Assembly: GCA_001600495.1 (NCBI GenBank)
Contig: BCKE01000002.1
Location: 171,398 to 235,397, forward strand
Source of the DNA: Pilasporangium apinafurcum
Lineage: Eukaryota; Oomycota; Peronosporomycetes; Pythiales; Pythiaceae
DNA: 64,000 nt
Direction of reading: 5' to 3'
The notes below the pieces were generated by a model. That model was not told where the DNA came from. It did no database searches and saw only the letters and a list, made by a program, of their open reading frames with translations. Each line of letters starts with the position of its first letter. The stretch's first letter is position 1. The position numbers were made by a program, and so were the translations under genes. Positions 30,801 to 44,272 of the stretch are shown one piece after another.

Positions 30801-33800
30801 GATTACTCGACAGAGTTTAGCAATTGGTGGAAGAACCAATGGAAAGATGTCAAACTAGTAGCGTCAGCAAGTAACACTGTATTTGACTTTTGGCTGGATC
30901 CAGAGACATCCAAGTTCAACTCGTGGTCCAAGAGCCCATACTTTTACACCGAGACTTACAAATCGCCCAGTCCGATCAACCAGATCACTGTACCAACGAC
31001 AGAGACATCTTCAATCGCGTTTTGGTTGGAGAATTTGATTTCCAAGAGTATTCCTGTCATGGTGTGTGGGCCAGCTGGTACGGGTAAAACTCAAAATATC
31101 GTCGGGATGTTAAAGAAACTTAGTAAAGACGAAGCTAACGCTGCATTCCGGTACTGTACTATCAATTTCAATTTCTACACTACGTCACAAATTCTGCAGC
31201 AAGCAATGTTTGCACAGTTGGAGCGAAAAACTGGATGCAATCTTGGTCCACCAGGCAAAGCTCGATTGATTTACTTTATGGACGATCTCAATTTACCGGA
31301 AGTGGATCCTTACAACACACAGAGCGCGATCTCTCTTCTCCGACAGGTTATGGAATACAAGCATTGGTTTGATCGCGCGAAACTGCAGAACCAGAACATT
31401 CTGAATACTCAAGTAGTAGCCGGCATGAATCCTACCGCAGGATCTTTCTTGATTGACCCACGTCTCCAACGACACTTTTGCACCTTCGCTATGGGGATGC
31501 CAGAGGCGCCAAGTCTAGTTACTATTTATGAGACGTTCCTCGGCGGTCATCTTTCGACTTTTGGGGATGAGCTAAGTAACACTCAGTTCTCCAATGCTCT
31601 CATTAAGGCAGCTTTGAGTCTACATACCAGCGTGGTGAACACGTTCCGTAAAACCGCTGCCAACTTTCACTACGAGTTCAATGTTCGCCATCTATCAAAT
31701 GTATTTCAAGGATTAATTGCATCCAAAAAGCAGAGATTTACTTCAACCGAAAAGTTTATTTTGTTGTGGTTGCACGAAAGCGAGCGAGTATATGGTGATC
31801 GTCTTGTGTGCAAAGCTGACATTGAAAAATACAATCAGTTGGTCCAGTTACAAGTAAAGAGATCGTTTCCTGCTTGTAATACGAGTCGCTACTATGCTGC
31901 CGAAAACTCATGGCCTTTGATTTTCTGTCATTTCACAAAGGACGGCGATTCTGAGTATGATCAAATTATGGGAACAAATCTAGAGGATCTGAAACTCAAT
32001 CTTCAAGCGCAACTACGAGATTATAACAACAACGAAAACAATACAGCGATGCATTTGGATCTCTTTGATGACGCTGTGAAGCACGTCGCACGGATTGTTC
32101 GAATCCTTCGTAATGAAAGTGGGCATGCATTGCTCGTAGGTGTTGGCGGAAGTGGTAAACGTTCACTAGCACGACTAGCATCGCATATTTGTGGCTATGT
32201 TGTGCGTCAGATCACAATCAGCTCCAAATACGGCGAGAATGAATTTAAGGAAGATCTGCGAAAAATGCACTTGGGCGTTGTTGACATGTTATCCAGAAAC
32301 GAAGAAGACGGTGGAATTGTGTTCATGTTGACAGATTCTCAGATCACTAATGAGAAGTTCCTGATTTATTTGAACGATTTGCTCGCATCTGGAGAGATTC
32401 CAGATTTATTTGCTACTGAAGATATCGATAACATCGTTAATCTTCTTTCTCCCGTTGCTGGCTCGAAGGATCGCAAAGAAGTTGTCAAATTCTTCCAATC
32501 AGAGATCCGGAAGCGTTTGCATCTCTGCTTATGTTTTTCTCCTGTTGGTGATGACTTCCGCAATCGCGCGCGGAAATTTCCTGCGTTAGTGAATTGCACA
32601 GTGATCGACTGGTTTCAGCCGTGGCCTAAAGAGGCGTTGCTCTCTGTGGGAAAAGAGAAACTCAAGGATATCGCGGATCTTTTAGGGAGCGATGATTCGC
32701 GTGCTGGTATTGAGAACTTTATGCCATTCTCATTCCAGTCTGTAAATATTTGTGCTGAACGCTTCTATCAAGTGGAACGTCGTTACGTGTACACAACTCC
32801 TAAATCCTATCTTGAATTATTACAGTTGTACAAAAAAATTCTTCGGAAGAAGGTGACTGAGTATGGTGCAGCCATTGACCGATTGGAGAAAGGTCTTCAG
32901 AAACTGAAAGAAACTGGAGAGACGGTATCTCGACTTGAAGTAGAATTGAAGGTGAAGCTCGAAGCAGCTGAAGATAAGAAACTTGTCGCTTCTGGAATTG
33001 CTGAGACTGTTAATAAAGAAAAAGCGAATGTTGAGATTGAAAGCAAGAAAGCAAGTGACGAAGCTGCGAAATGTGCTATCATTCAGGCGGAGGTCACGGA
33101 AAAGCAGCGGTCTACATCTGAAGATTTAGCAAAAGCTGAACCTGCTGTGGAACAGGCTATGGCTGCCTTGGATTCGCTGAATAAAAAAGATCTCGGAGAA
33201 TGTAAAACCATGTCCAAGCCTCCGGCGGGCGTAGATGATATCTTTGCAGCGACAATGGTGCTCTTAGCAGGTGTGCATCCGAACGTGCAAGTAACTAAAG
33301 CTGGAAAAGTGAAGGATGCCAAATGGGACACTGTAAAAAAGCAACTATTAGGGAATATTCCTGAATACATTGACTATCTCGTGAGTTTCAAGCAAGTAGT
33401 GGATGATGGCAAAGTCCCCGCCATCAATTGGAAGGAGGTGCGTGAGTATCTCGAGAAGGAGCACTTTAATTATGACATTATTTTGACAAAAAACAAAGCT
33501 GCCGCTGGCCTTTGCTCATGGGTAGTTAATATTGTAACGTATTATGATATCCTGGTCACGGTCGAGCCAAAGCGTCAAGCACTAGCAGCGGCGAATTTGG
33601 AGTTAGAAGCCGCAAACACACGCCTTGGAGAGGTGACGGCACTCGTGGCAGAATTACAAGCTAAACTCGATAAGCTGCTGGAAGAAGCTGCAGCTGCCGA
33701 AAAAGAAAAAGAAGATGCCGTTAACTCTGTGGAGCAAGGAAATCGGAAAATGAAATTAGCAGGGACACTCACAAATGACCTTTCGAGCGAAAATGTTCGT

Positions 33801-36800
33801 TGGGGGATCAATGTACTGCAATTGCAAAAGGAGAAAGACCTTCTTGTCGGTGATGTACTATTAGCGTCAGCGTTTATCTCGTATATCGGTCCTTTCACGA
33901 AACCATTTCGGGACGAGCTGATTAACAAGCATTGGATACCGTATTTGAAAAGTGCTGCGAATGGAGAAAGTATTGCCATGTCCGAAGAATCAAATCCACT
34001 TTCTATCCTCACCGACGATGCACAAATCGCTCAATGGAATACTCAAAAACTCCCGTCAGATCGAGTTTCTACTGAAAATGGCGCGATTGTTGTCACCACT
34101 GTATCGATGGGTCGCCGCCCTCTAATCATTGACCCTCAATTGCAAGCCATCGCGTGGATTCGTGAAATGGAAGCGCATAACAACTTGATCATCGTTCGTG
34201 TCGGTCAAAAAATGTGGATCGAACGCTTGAAAACTGCAATTGGCACCGATGGTGCATTTTTAATCGAAAATCTTGGAGAAAAGATTGATCCGATCCTCGC
34301 GCCAGTTATCCAACGGTCGACGTCTCGACGTGGCGCACGATACGAAATCCAGATAGGAGATGCGTCCGTGCCATACAATGACAATTTCCATCTCTATCTA
34401 CACACAAAGCTCGGTAATCCTCATTATCCCCCGGAAATTCAAGCAGAGTGTACTATCGTGAACTTCACAGTCACGGCACTTGGTTTGGAAGACCAGTTGC
34501 TCAATCTTGTAGTGTCCAAAGAGCGACAGGATTTGGCAGTGAAACGAGAGAAGTTGATTCAAGAGCAGAATCAGGGAAAAATTGAGCTGAAGAAATTAGA
34601 AGATGACATCTTGTTTTATCTTGCGAGTGCCGATGACGACATCACCAATAATCAACCGTTGATCAGTATTCTCAGCGACACAAAGTATAAGGCGCAAATG
34701 ACACAAAACAATATGGAAGCTGCCAAGAAAACGCAAGAGTCAGTGAACATTACCAGTGAAAAATACCGAAGTATCGCTGCGCGCGGTTCATTGCTCTTCT
34801 TCTTGATGAACGATATCAGCAAAGTACATTCCTACTACATTTATTCACTGGCATCTTTCCAGCAGGTGTTTCTGTCCGGTATCTATCGGGTTCCGATGAA
34901 GAAGAACGAGGAGACCCCAGCTATAGCTGCAGGGGATGCCGACGATGTGGGTGCCATTGTACCTGGTAGTGGTGGTGAAGGTGGTGACATTGTAGATCTT
35001 ACGGATGAGGAAATGGTTGATCGATGTCGTATTCTCATGGATAGTATCACTTCGTGCGTATTCAATTATATTCGGCGAGGGCTGTTTGAACGTGATAAGC
35101 TAACGGTAGCGACAATGCTCTGCCTAAAGATCTTGTTGAAGGACGGGTTGCTCTTAGACTCAGAGGTTGAATATTTATTGATCAGCAAGTCGCATCCCGA
35201 TGCGGGTAGCGCGGGGTCAGCGTCAGAGTGGCTCCCTACTGCTGTGTGGACAAAGATCAAGGCTCTGGAAGGACTAAAATGTTTCCAGGGACTGGGTGAT
35301 GCTATTCAAAATGATCCCGATGAATGGAGAAAATGGTTTGCCGCTGAAGATGCTGAGCGACAGAAAATACCTGGAGATTTCATTAAGCTTACACAGTTTC
35401 AACGCATGATCCTGCTTCGAGCTATGCGCGCTGATCGCGTGACAAATGCACTTCGCACATTCATTTTAGACTCGTTGGGGGAAGAATACGTGACGCAGCC
35501 CCCATTCAATATGGAAGCAACTTACAATGAAACGACGTCTAGTATCCCCATTTTCTTTGTACTTTTTCCTGGTGTGGACCCTACACCTTGGGTGGAAAAA
35601 CTCGGTAAAGCAAAAGGAGTTAGCCTCGAGAATGGCAATTTTATCAACATTTCGATGGGTCAGGGGCAAGAAGCCTATGCTGGCGATGCGCTCAAGAGGC
35701 TTAGTACCGATGGAGGTTGGATCATTTTGCAAAACGTACACTTAATGCAATCGTGGCTGCCCACGTTAGAGCGCCAGCTTGAGGAAGTGGCTACAGAAGG
35801 AGCACATGAAAATTTCCGTTGCTTCATTTCCGCCGAGCCACCTCCGTTGCCTGATATGCTCAATATTCCCGAGTCACTGATGCAGAGTTGTATCAAGGTC
35901 GCAAATGAAGCCCCTTCTGATATCCAGTCGAATCTACGTCGAGCCTGGGCAAATTTCAGCGAGGACAAGATCCAGGCATGCACCAAACCGTCGGAATTCA
36001 AGGCCTGCCTCTTTGCGCTCTGTTGGTTCCATGCGATTGTCCTTGGACGACGACGATTTGGTCAACAAGGGTGGAGCCGAGCATACAGTTTTAATACCGG
36101 TGATTTAACGATCTGCGCGAATATCCTACATTCGTATTTGGACAACAACGCTAACGTTCCTTGGGATGATTTAAGGTATATTTTTGGGGAGATCATGTAC
36201 GGAGGTCACATTACCGACTCATGGGATCGACGCACCAATAACACTTATTTGACGGTGCTGGTGAATCCAGGGCTGCTCAATGGCATGGAATTAGGACCAG
36301 GCTTTAAATCACCAAATCCAAATGAACTGAACTTTGCTGATTATGCCAACTACATCGAGAAGAACATGGTTCCGGAGGCTCCACCGCTATTCGGGCTTCA
36401 TCCGAATGCTGAAATCGGATACTTGACAACAACCTGCGAGAATCTCTGTTACACAATCGTCACGATTGGTGGTGGTTCTGGTGGCGGCGAAGGTGGTGGC
36501 GATAAGACGTCGCTATTACGCACAGCCATTGAAGATTTCGAGACGAGGTGTCCAGAATACTTCAACATGCTGGATATCAATGAAGTAGCCACACCATTGT
36601 TGACCGAAGAACACGGTCCATTTGTTGTGGTAGCGTTACAAGAATGCAACCGTATGAATGTGCTCCTGGAAGAAATACGCAACTCACTTGGTGACTTAAA
36701 AAAAGGACTGAATGGTCAACTGAATATGTCACAAGCGATGGAAGATCTCGCTACAGCCATTTCTTTGAACGAAGTGCCTGGAAGAAATCCGTTTTCACAG

Positions 36801-37442
36801 TGTAAATGGGAGAAGAAGGCGTGGCCATCGAAGAAGTCACTTAGTGGATGGTTCACTGACATGGTCAAGCGCTATGAGCAAATGCGTTCGTGGTCTTCTG
36901 ATTTTGTCACGCCGTTCTCCATTTGGCTTCCTGGGCTGTTTAATCCCACAGCATACACGACAGCGTGTCTACAAGTGACATCACGGCGCAAGTTCATGCC
37001 ATTGAATCAAATGACCGTCGAAACACACGTTACTACTTTTCAAGATCCATCTCAAGTCACGTATCACCCCGATGATGGTGTGTTTGTGCATGGTCTTATT
37101 CTTGAAGGTGCGCGATGGAGTACCTTGGACGAGATCACCGATCGCTTTCATGTCGGCACCTCTCCGACGACAGAATGTGGCGGCACATTGTTGGACAGCA
37201 ATCCGAAGGAATTGCTTTGGATTATGCCAATCATTTACGTCAAGGCTGTGCAGACGAAATCCAACTGGGAACCATCATCGGTGGGATATCTCCGCCATGA
37301 TCCAAATATTTATGAATGCCCTGTGTACCTCACACGATTCCGTGGGCATACATACATTTTCCTGGCAACATTACCAACGGACTGCGGTCGTGAGAAATGG
37401 GTCTTACGTGGTGTCGCCATTATCTTCCAGGATGATAACTAG
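24886..37442 (+). CDS. Axonemal outer-arm dynein heavy chain with kelch-IPT-filamin N-terminus
   Basis: Three coding exons: 24886-24888 (the ATG alone), 24962-25163 and 25228-37442, giving 4139 residues. Residues about 20-350 are kelch repeats (FGGCDHKSP, IIIFGGFAAEKR, YVFGGYGGNG, FVIGGWNSF, FMFGGNSGD, IFFGGWANRWFNDLHIL). These are followed by an IPT/TIG domain (SIEPMSGPITGNAKIKIHG) and a filamin-like repeat (DGTYVVTFTAPKAGKYLISV...GSPFTAYF). That N-terminus is known from the Chlamydomonas outer-arm alpha chain. The motor has P-loops GPAGTGKT (AAA1, about 1377), GPPSSGKT (AAA2, about 1666), GPAGTGKT (AAA3, about 2016) and GVGGSGK (AAA4, about 2373), Walker B CFDEFNRL, and a coiled-coil stalk with microtubule-binding tip (about 2600-2900). 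The C-terminal domain ends with KWVLRGVAIIFQ. It powers flagellar beating in zoospores. Confidence 0.93.
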
Positions 37443-37590
37443 TGCAGAGACACTGAGAAGAGATTTGATAGTATTGCCGTGATATGATCTGTCAATGAGA
37501 ACATTGGTAATACAATCAAGATTCTCGGATAAAATTTGCTAAATATCACTCAGCACACGTCGAAGTCCTCTATATATTCATATCAGTATC

Positions 37591-38332
37591 TTATTCCTCT
37601 TTGTGCTTTTTCTGTTGCTGCTGAAGGGCAAGCATTCGCTCCAGAAAACTGCCATCATTGGGGATTTCTGGCACGCCACCAGGCATCTCTGGTAGTGCTG
37701 ATCCTAGCGATTCCTTTGGTGTGGTAGTGATATCTTCTGTCTTCTTCTTTTTGCTGCTGGGCTCGGTCAGCTCTGTATCTCCATTATTGCCGTCTCCATC
37801 TCCTAATGACCGTGCCTTCGCGCGTTCTTTACGTCGCCGTCGCTTCTCTGCCTGTTTCTGCGCACGAGCCTCGAATTCCTCAATGTTACGCTTACGCTTG
37901 GCCTCAAATTCATCTTGCAACTTCTTTGCCTTGTACTCTTTCTCCATATTTGATACTCGTTCCATTTCTCTGTGATTTTGACATCAATGCAACACTTATC
38001 AGTACTTCCGTAACGATAAAAAAATCTGTAGCACAGATAGCTTTATGTATTTCTTGTCTTTACCTTCTCCGCGCTGCGCGGTACATGTGGAAGTCGCCAC
38101 TACCGGCGCCTGCTGAACTGCCCGAGACATTGTCGACGCGATTAAAGTGGAATTTATTGTCGTCGTCCGTTTTCTTGGCGGCAGTATCACCATCAGTTTC
38201 TGTCGACGCAGTGGAGGCGGTGGCATTCGCGCTCAAAGCCTGTGGATCACTCGCTGTTGCGGAAGAGTATGAAATCGCCGCGACTTTGGCGTCCTGATCC
38301 GTGTAGGTCTGCACCGTCGTGTAGCGCCCCAT
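37591..38332 (-). CDS. PRKRIP1: PRKRIP1-like spliceosome-associated protein
   Basis: Two exons on the minus strand (38332-38064 and 37969-37591) encode 215 residues, with a 94-nt intron. The family signature [28 protein letters not shown] crosses the splice junction and matches the [24 protein letters not shown] core of PRKRIP1. A long basic helix follows (EKEYKAKKLQDEFEAKRKRN...QAEKRRRRKERAKAR), then an acidic/Ser-Thr linker and a C-terminus specific to this lineage. The family is a component of the catalytic spliceosome, bridging by a single long helix. It shares a 112-190 bp divergent promoter with mitochondrial L13. Confidence 0.88.
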
Positions 38333-38522
38333 TTTGCCTTCCTCACTTCAAAAGTGAATGCATTCTCGAAAAGCTACGATGTTAAATATCTGGTACATCA
38401 ATATTTTGGTACAATACCGGTTTTTACTGATATACCGGTATTAAATGCTAATCCAATTGACTGGCAGTCCGACGCGAGGAGCTCTGATAGTTTCCACGCT
38501 TGGACGCATCGCGCAGATAATC
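38333..38522. promoter_or_regulatory. Divergent promoter with ACCGGT repeats
   Basis: This short shared upstream region of PRKRIP1 and L13 contains ATACCGGT (38414-38421) and ATACCGGTAT (38432-38441), which are palindromic and 18 bp apart. The 12-mer ACCGGTTTTTAC at 38416-38427 recurs at 63429-63440, upstream of the carboxypeptidase-like gene. It may be a regulatory site or a small repeat; neither is proven. Confidence 0.35.
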
Positions 38523-38948
38523 ATGACGAGCAAGATTGCACAGGCGTCGAAAGTGGCGTGGCACGTCGTGGACGCGAAAGGACAAGTACTGGGGCGATTG
38601 GCGTCGCAATTAGCACCGATTTTGCGTGGCAAACACAAGCCGACGTACGCACCAAATGTTGACTGCGGCGATTACGTGGTCGTCATCAACGCCAAGGACA
38701 TCGTGCTTACGGGCAACAAATGGAACAATAAATTATACCGCTGGCATACGGGCCACCCTGGTGGACTGAAACAACGCACAGCGAAGGAACTTTTTGAACG
38801 TAAACCCGAGGAAGTGCTGCGCAAGGCTGTGTTTGGTATGCTTCCAAAGAATCGCATGCGCAGCTTGCAGGACAAGAAGCTCAAGATTTTTCTCGACGAG
38901 CACCACGATTTCGTCGCTGAGGTTGGTGAGAACCCTGTGGTGCTGTAA
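38523..38948 (+). CDS. Mitochondrial ribosomal protein L13 (uL13m)
   Basis: A single exon of 141 residues from the ATG at 38523. An upstream in-frame ATG at 38445 would add 26 residues (MLIQLTGSPTRGALIVSTLG...), which could be a mitochondrial presequence. Recognisable uL13 sequence: WHVVDAKGQVLGRLASQLA, LRGKHKPTYAPNVDCGDYVVVINA, LTGNKWNNKLYRWHTGHPGGL and AVFGMLPKNRMR. It resembles bacterial L13 more than cytosolic eL13A, so it belongs to the mitochondrial large subunit. The start choice is the only real uncertainty. Confidence 0.92.
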   Translation: MTSKIAQASKVAWHVVDAKGQVLGRLASQLAPILRGKHKPTYAPNVDCGDYVVVINAKDIVLTGNKWNNKLYRWHTGHPGGLKQRTAKELFERKPEEVLRKAVFGMLPKNRMRSLQDKKLKIFLDEHHDFVAEVGENPVVL

Positions 38949-39219
38949 ATAAGAGACATGGATGTCTCTCTTGTTGAAAGCGGTATAGACAAAGAAAACA
39001 ATCGAGTTGGGAGCAACGAAGCCGCTATGTGACTGATGGTAGGCGCCGTTATCGAAGAGCCAATCAATACAAATATTTTGCTTCAGCCCCATCAGAGCCC
39101 TTTTGAATTCTGCAATGCAAAAGTCCAATCTGCTGGCACTGTGTAGTTGTGTTGGTGTAGGTGCATCGATTAATTTCTATGCGTAGTAATGTACAGACAA
39201 TGGAACGACCGCTCCAGTA

Positions 39220-42200
39220 TCAGCTATTTACGCCTCCAAGGTGCTGTTTGAGCAATTCTTCTTGCTCACACATAACCATGAGAAACGACTCAATATCAAC
39301 TAGACCTGATGATTTCTCAACTAAACCAGCGCCAATCTTCACACACGCAAAAGCACGATACCAATAAAGCAAATAAAACGTAAGTCTCAGATGCACATGG
39401 CATATCAACGTGAAAGATTGCTCTTACCTCTCCAAAGACATGTTCTCGACATTGCTTCCATGCCTTAGGTAGGGCATGTGGGATGCTTGCAGTGGCGATC
39501 ATCACTTCAATGAGTACATTCAGTGCGATTTTCCGTCCATACCCATCAGAAGATACGGTTTTCAAAGCTTTACTCAGTTGCTCCCGCTGTCGTGTATTTA
39601 GCAAAACATCGTGAACTTCTTCGACCACTGGCGGAGGATCTACTGGAGGAAATGGTATTAAGCGCTTCATTGAATCGACCGTCACTAACGTATCCTCGCG
39701 AAGCTGCACGATGATCGGGAAGCGATAAATACTTTCAGGCTAGACACAGATAAACATTGGTTAGTTAAGAATACTCACCGCACCCTACACCATTTTGCAT
39801 TTGATTGATCTTGCCTGAGTGTTAATGAAGGATGGAAGATTCACTTCTGCTTCAATAGATGATCGAATGTATTTAATCAGAGCAGTAACGCTCGCCTGTT
39901 CTCGATGTTTTCGCTCCTCGATTGTGTCGCGCAATGTCATCTCAACAGATCGTATCGTTTGCGTTATTTGATCGCAAGTTGTTTGCGAGGAATCACGAAG
40001 ATATTCTACTCGTTTCTGCATCAATTCGTGCTCAAATTTAATGCCGTTGACAAAGTTAACGGTGTTTAGATCAATGGAATCGGGATTCGGATCAGCACTG
40101 TGAGGATCCGGGATATCATTCGACGTGGGACTCAAAATTAGCACAAGTACTTTGCATTTCTCCACTACTTGTTCGTACATCAGCAGTAGTTGATCCATAT
40201 CCATCGGATCATTCTCTTGATTAGAAGGGTCAGTTGGCCCCGCAGGAGGAACAGTGGCGCCAGATCCCGGAGGCGGTGTAACAGATTTTCTTTTTCCTTT
40301 TGGCACTGATTTACCGCTTGGTGCAGCTGCAGCAGGTGTTACAGCCACAGTCTCAGTTGGAATAACAGCAGATGGATCGTAATAGACTCGGCATACCAAG
40401 TCGAGTTGTGACTGATGAGCACTCAGCTTTTCCTTCACACTTGTAAAAAATGTAGAGTCACCATGACCTGCTGCGGAAAAGCAATCAACAAGAAATTGGT
40501 ACGTCACATGGAAGCGATCACATTCGGCTTGAAGAGCCATTTGATATATGATGGCCACGCGCTGGCATGTGTTCTCCACCCAGCCATCCGTGAGCACATT
40601 ACTCAATTCCTCATTGTTCTCGGCAACTTTTGTTTCAATCAATGTGCATAACTCATCCTGCAGCACATCGGTTCGTGCATGCAACTCCTGTTTGGTTGCA
40701 TCGTCAAATCGCATTTCGTCAATGACTTGATTAAACTGTTGCTGGAACTGATTGATCAGCATTTGCTTTGTATCCGACCTTCTCATCATATCACAAAACT
40801 CGTCTACCATATCCTGAGCTCGGTCGGAAACACGAAGACGTTGTTCGCGCAGTAAATACAAGCATTTCTTCATGTTGATCATATATTCTTTCTCCATGTT
40901 GTCCCACATTGTAGCTAAGATCCTGGACATCGAGGGCTCCAGCACATTAGAGTACACGCGCTTCGCAGCCTCTGCAATCGCATGCTGTTTATGAACCCAA
41001 GCATTCGCAGCCGACATTACAGCTTCGACATGATGATGAGCAGTATCTAAAGCATGTCGTAGCTCAACAAGCTCTTCTTTCTTCGCCTTTATTTCTTCGG
41101 CATGTTTAAGTGCATGCTCACAATTTGTGTGATCTTCCTGAGCCTTGATAATAGCGTTTTCAAGATCGAGAATTTGTCGTTGACGTTGATCTTCATCTAT
41201 CATAAGATTCACTTCAGCGGCTTCCTGATTACGCAGATCAGCGAGTTTCTTGTCTTCCTGGTGCTTGTGAAATTGCTCGATGTACTTAACCATCTCGTGA
41301 TGAGTCGCATCGAGTCCCCATTCCGAAGCCTCAATATCCCGCAACGTATCAAACTTGCTATACCAATGCTTCAAGTCACATGAAGTAGTATCATTGGCCA
41401 AGCATTGAATGGTTAGGAACTCACTCGCATCTAATGTTGGATTCACATGACGCAGGCGGTGTCTGTCGATCGACTGTGCTGGGGGTGGGTTACTCACCAG
41501 GTGATAATTTTCTCCGGTTGCTTCATCCCGTACTTGACCCAAACATCTCTCCATGACCTTTATTGGTTCGCAATTCAAATAGAATACCAAATCGACTCCA
41601 GATTTCCCATAAAGAAAGTCCGCTGGAAGCTTCGGTTTGGTGTAGCCAGGAGCAATAGCAGACTCCAAGTCATACGGAGAAGGAATTAATTCTGGATCAA
41701 CATATCCGGTTAATAATTCCTCGAGATTTTGCGCATGCGTTGCTGTTCCAGGTAAGTCATACAGAATCCATCCGCTTTGCCTTGTGTCATCATCGTCATG
41801 CTTGATGTCAAGTAGTAGGATTGCTTGACGCACTAACTGACTATAGATCATTGGTGAAATCTCATCGCCACTACTAAGATGCTCCAGTAGTTCTTGGTGG
41901 AGGTCACTCTTCGTTTCAATAGCCATACGTATCAGCTGATGAATGGATAGTAGAGCAAGGTTGTATTTTTCAGCTAACCGCACAGCTTGGGTCTTCTTCC
42001 CTGCGAATGGTGGGCCAAAAATGAGCACACGCAGTTGCGATTTACTTTCCTGTACAGCTGTAATTGGCGTTGATGACCCCATGATAGTTTGCGGAGGTTG
42101 CTGTTCCATTTCACTATTACGAGAAGCGGCCTCTATTGATAGATCGGTGCATGTCGTCCACCGAACATACTTGATCGCTTCTCCCAATACAACACAATCA

Positions 42201-44272
42201 TCAATGATCTTGGTCGAGCCGATAAATTTTGAATCCTTAGGACACCAGGGTGATTGAGTTAGTTGTTTTGTAGTCGGCTCCACAGATGCCGTACACGCAA
42301 CTTCTGATCGGAAGCGAGTTAGATATTGATTCAACTCCCATTGATTCAACAGATCCAGGTTAGCATCTTGGCCTTCCATCGTCAACTTCGTTACGTTAAC
42401 TAAACATCCATTCGCAAATTGAACTTTGTACTCTGTCCATGTCTCCGGCACCAAAAAAAGCGAAGGATCTCGACCATACAACGACTGCTCTCGCTTTCCT
42501 GCGATAAAGATCACAAAGTCGATTAAATCGTGCAAAAGCTGCTGTGCGATAAGCTCTCCACGATAATGGTCGGCTGCACAGATGGCGTCTTTTAGGCGTT
42601 GCTGCTGCAAATCTTGCATCCTTATCGAGTCTGCATAAACCTTCTCGATGCATTCGTATGCACTGGAATCTCGGTCAACTGCTGCTACGTTGTCACAATT
42701 TCGTTGCTTGTCGTACTCTTCTTCGCGCAATCGACGGTTCTCACGGGCAATTTCTTTGTACATCAATATACTTTCGGTTTCTTTCCTCACATCTCGTTCG
42801 CTACAAGTTTCGCGCAGAACTAAAGTCTCAAGTGTACTTGTCACGCGTGCAATTGTAAGATGGGAGTGACGATATCCACACTCTTGTAAGAACCTTTTTC
42901 GTCTCCTTTCGAGAGCTGCTATGCGTTTTATTCGGTGGTGCTTTTGTTCCTTGATTGTGTGCGCGTTAGCTTTTGCATCGGAATTCTCCGAAGCGACGTA
43001 ATTTGATATTGAAGTGTGTGTAATCGCTTCACTACTTCTCTCGCTCTTCGCAAATGCTGCACTAAGCGACTGAAGACCGTAACCAACTGATTTTTTTGAT
43101 GGGATCTTCGTTCCTGTGGTTTTGGAGCGCTGGCCATTTCTAGTCTACATACATACAGCATAAAATGGTCGTTTCATGTTTATATATGCTATTGGGCTTA
43201 CATAACACCAAACGCTCACGTACCTCAAACTCATCCAATTCTTCGTTGACTGTTCTCCGAAGACTAAACGTGTGCTCTTCCTAGACAACTCCTCGATATG
43301 TCATAGACCTGAAACATCCGCAAAACACCTGCGCATGTATTTACGCTACCTCTCTCTTTTCGCGATGTGCCAACAGCTGTCGATAGAATCGCGCTTTGCG
43401 CTGTTCGCGTTCATTTTTCTTTTGAATCGCGAGACGCCAAGCTGGTGAATCGGTCTCTTCTAATACCACTTTGATAAATTGGCTATGGATAAATGCTCGA
43501 TGAAGCCGCTCCGCTTTTGTAATCTCCAGCAGCTCTTTTTGATCTGCGAGGCTCTTCAAATAGGCTTCACGTTTCTTCTTCTCTTCCACGACACCGGCTC
43601 TGTGACGAAAAAGTATGTGCAAAATTTAGTAGGGCTGATCTCTCGTTCGCAACGATAAAAGAGGAAAAAATGGAAAGCTCGAAAGCTGTAAGTACACATA
43701 ACGTACTTTTCCTGTTCAAGTGATACTACAGATCGTACATGTTGTCTGATGGAGTGCTCAAAAAAATGGTGGTTGTAGGCGTCGTAAATTGGTTTCGCTA
43801 GTTTTCCAGGCATATTATGCAGCGGTTGAATGGAGTTGCGTTCAAGTGATTTCGTTGACACATCTGGCGCTCGCTTCAGTCGTTCTGCTGCCATCTATAG
43901 GTTCGATGTAAATCACGCATTGCTGCTGAACATTTTCACCTGATACAATCATAGAGGGTCAGATAGATTACTCACTTTGATCTGATACAAGATATTCGCC
44001 GCTGCCCCCGGCGTTTCGTTCATGATCGCTGTTGCAACCTTGGAATCGAATTTGATGCCCATATTCCGTAAACTCGGCTCCAAAAGACAAAAATTGATGA
44101 TCTTCGCATCCGCAATGGTGCTGTCCATGAAATCGGCAAAATTGTGCTGTTGGTTCAGCTGATGGAGGATTTCACCCAACAAATATCCGCTGGCGAAGTC
44201 CGTCTCTACGTGCGTGATACGTGTTGAGAGTTGTAGCTCATGATTGAGCCAATAGAGCAGGATGTCGGACAT
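39220..44272 (-). CDS. SPEF2: SPEF2/CPC1-like central-pair protein of the flagellar axoneme
   Basis: Seven exons on the minus strand: 44272-43976, 43894-43707, 43599-43350, 43280-43224, 43144-39815, 39739-39428 and 39336-39220, encoding 1516 residues. Intron 5 appears to use a GC donor (CAG|GCAAGA, 39814). Residues 1-99 form the N-terminal calponin-homology-like domain (ILLYWLNHELQLSTRI...GYLLGEILHQL). Near residue 630 lies an adenylate-kinase-like P-loop (VLIFGPPFAGKKTQAVRLAEKY). Long charged coiled coils flank it, and a short Pro-rich linker lies near residue 1010. This order, CH domain then adenylate kinase then coiled coil, is that of SPEF2/KPL2 and Chlamydomonas CPC1 in the C1b projection of the central pair. 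Exon 7 is the least certain. Confidence 0.88.
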
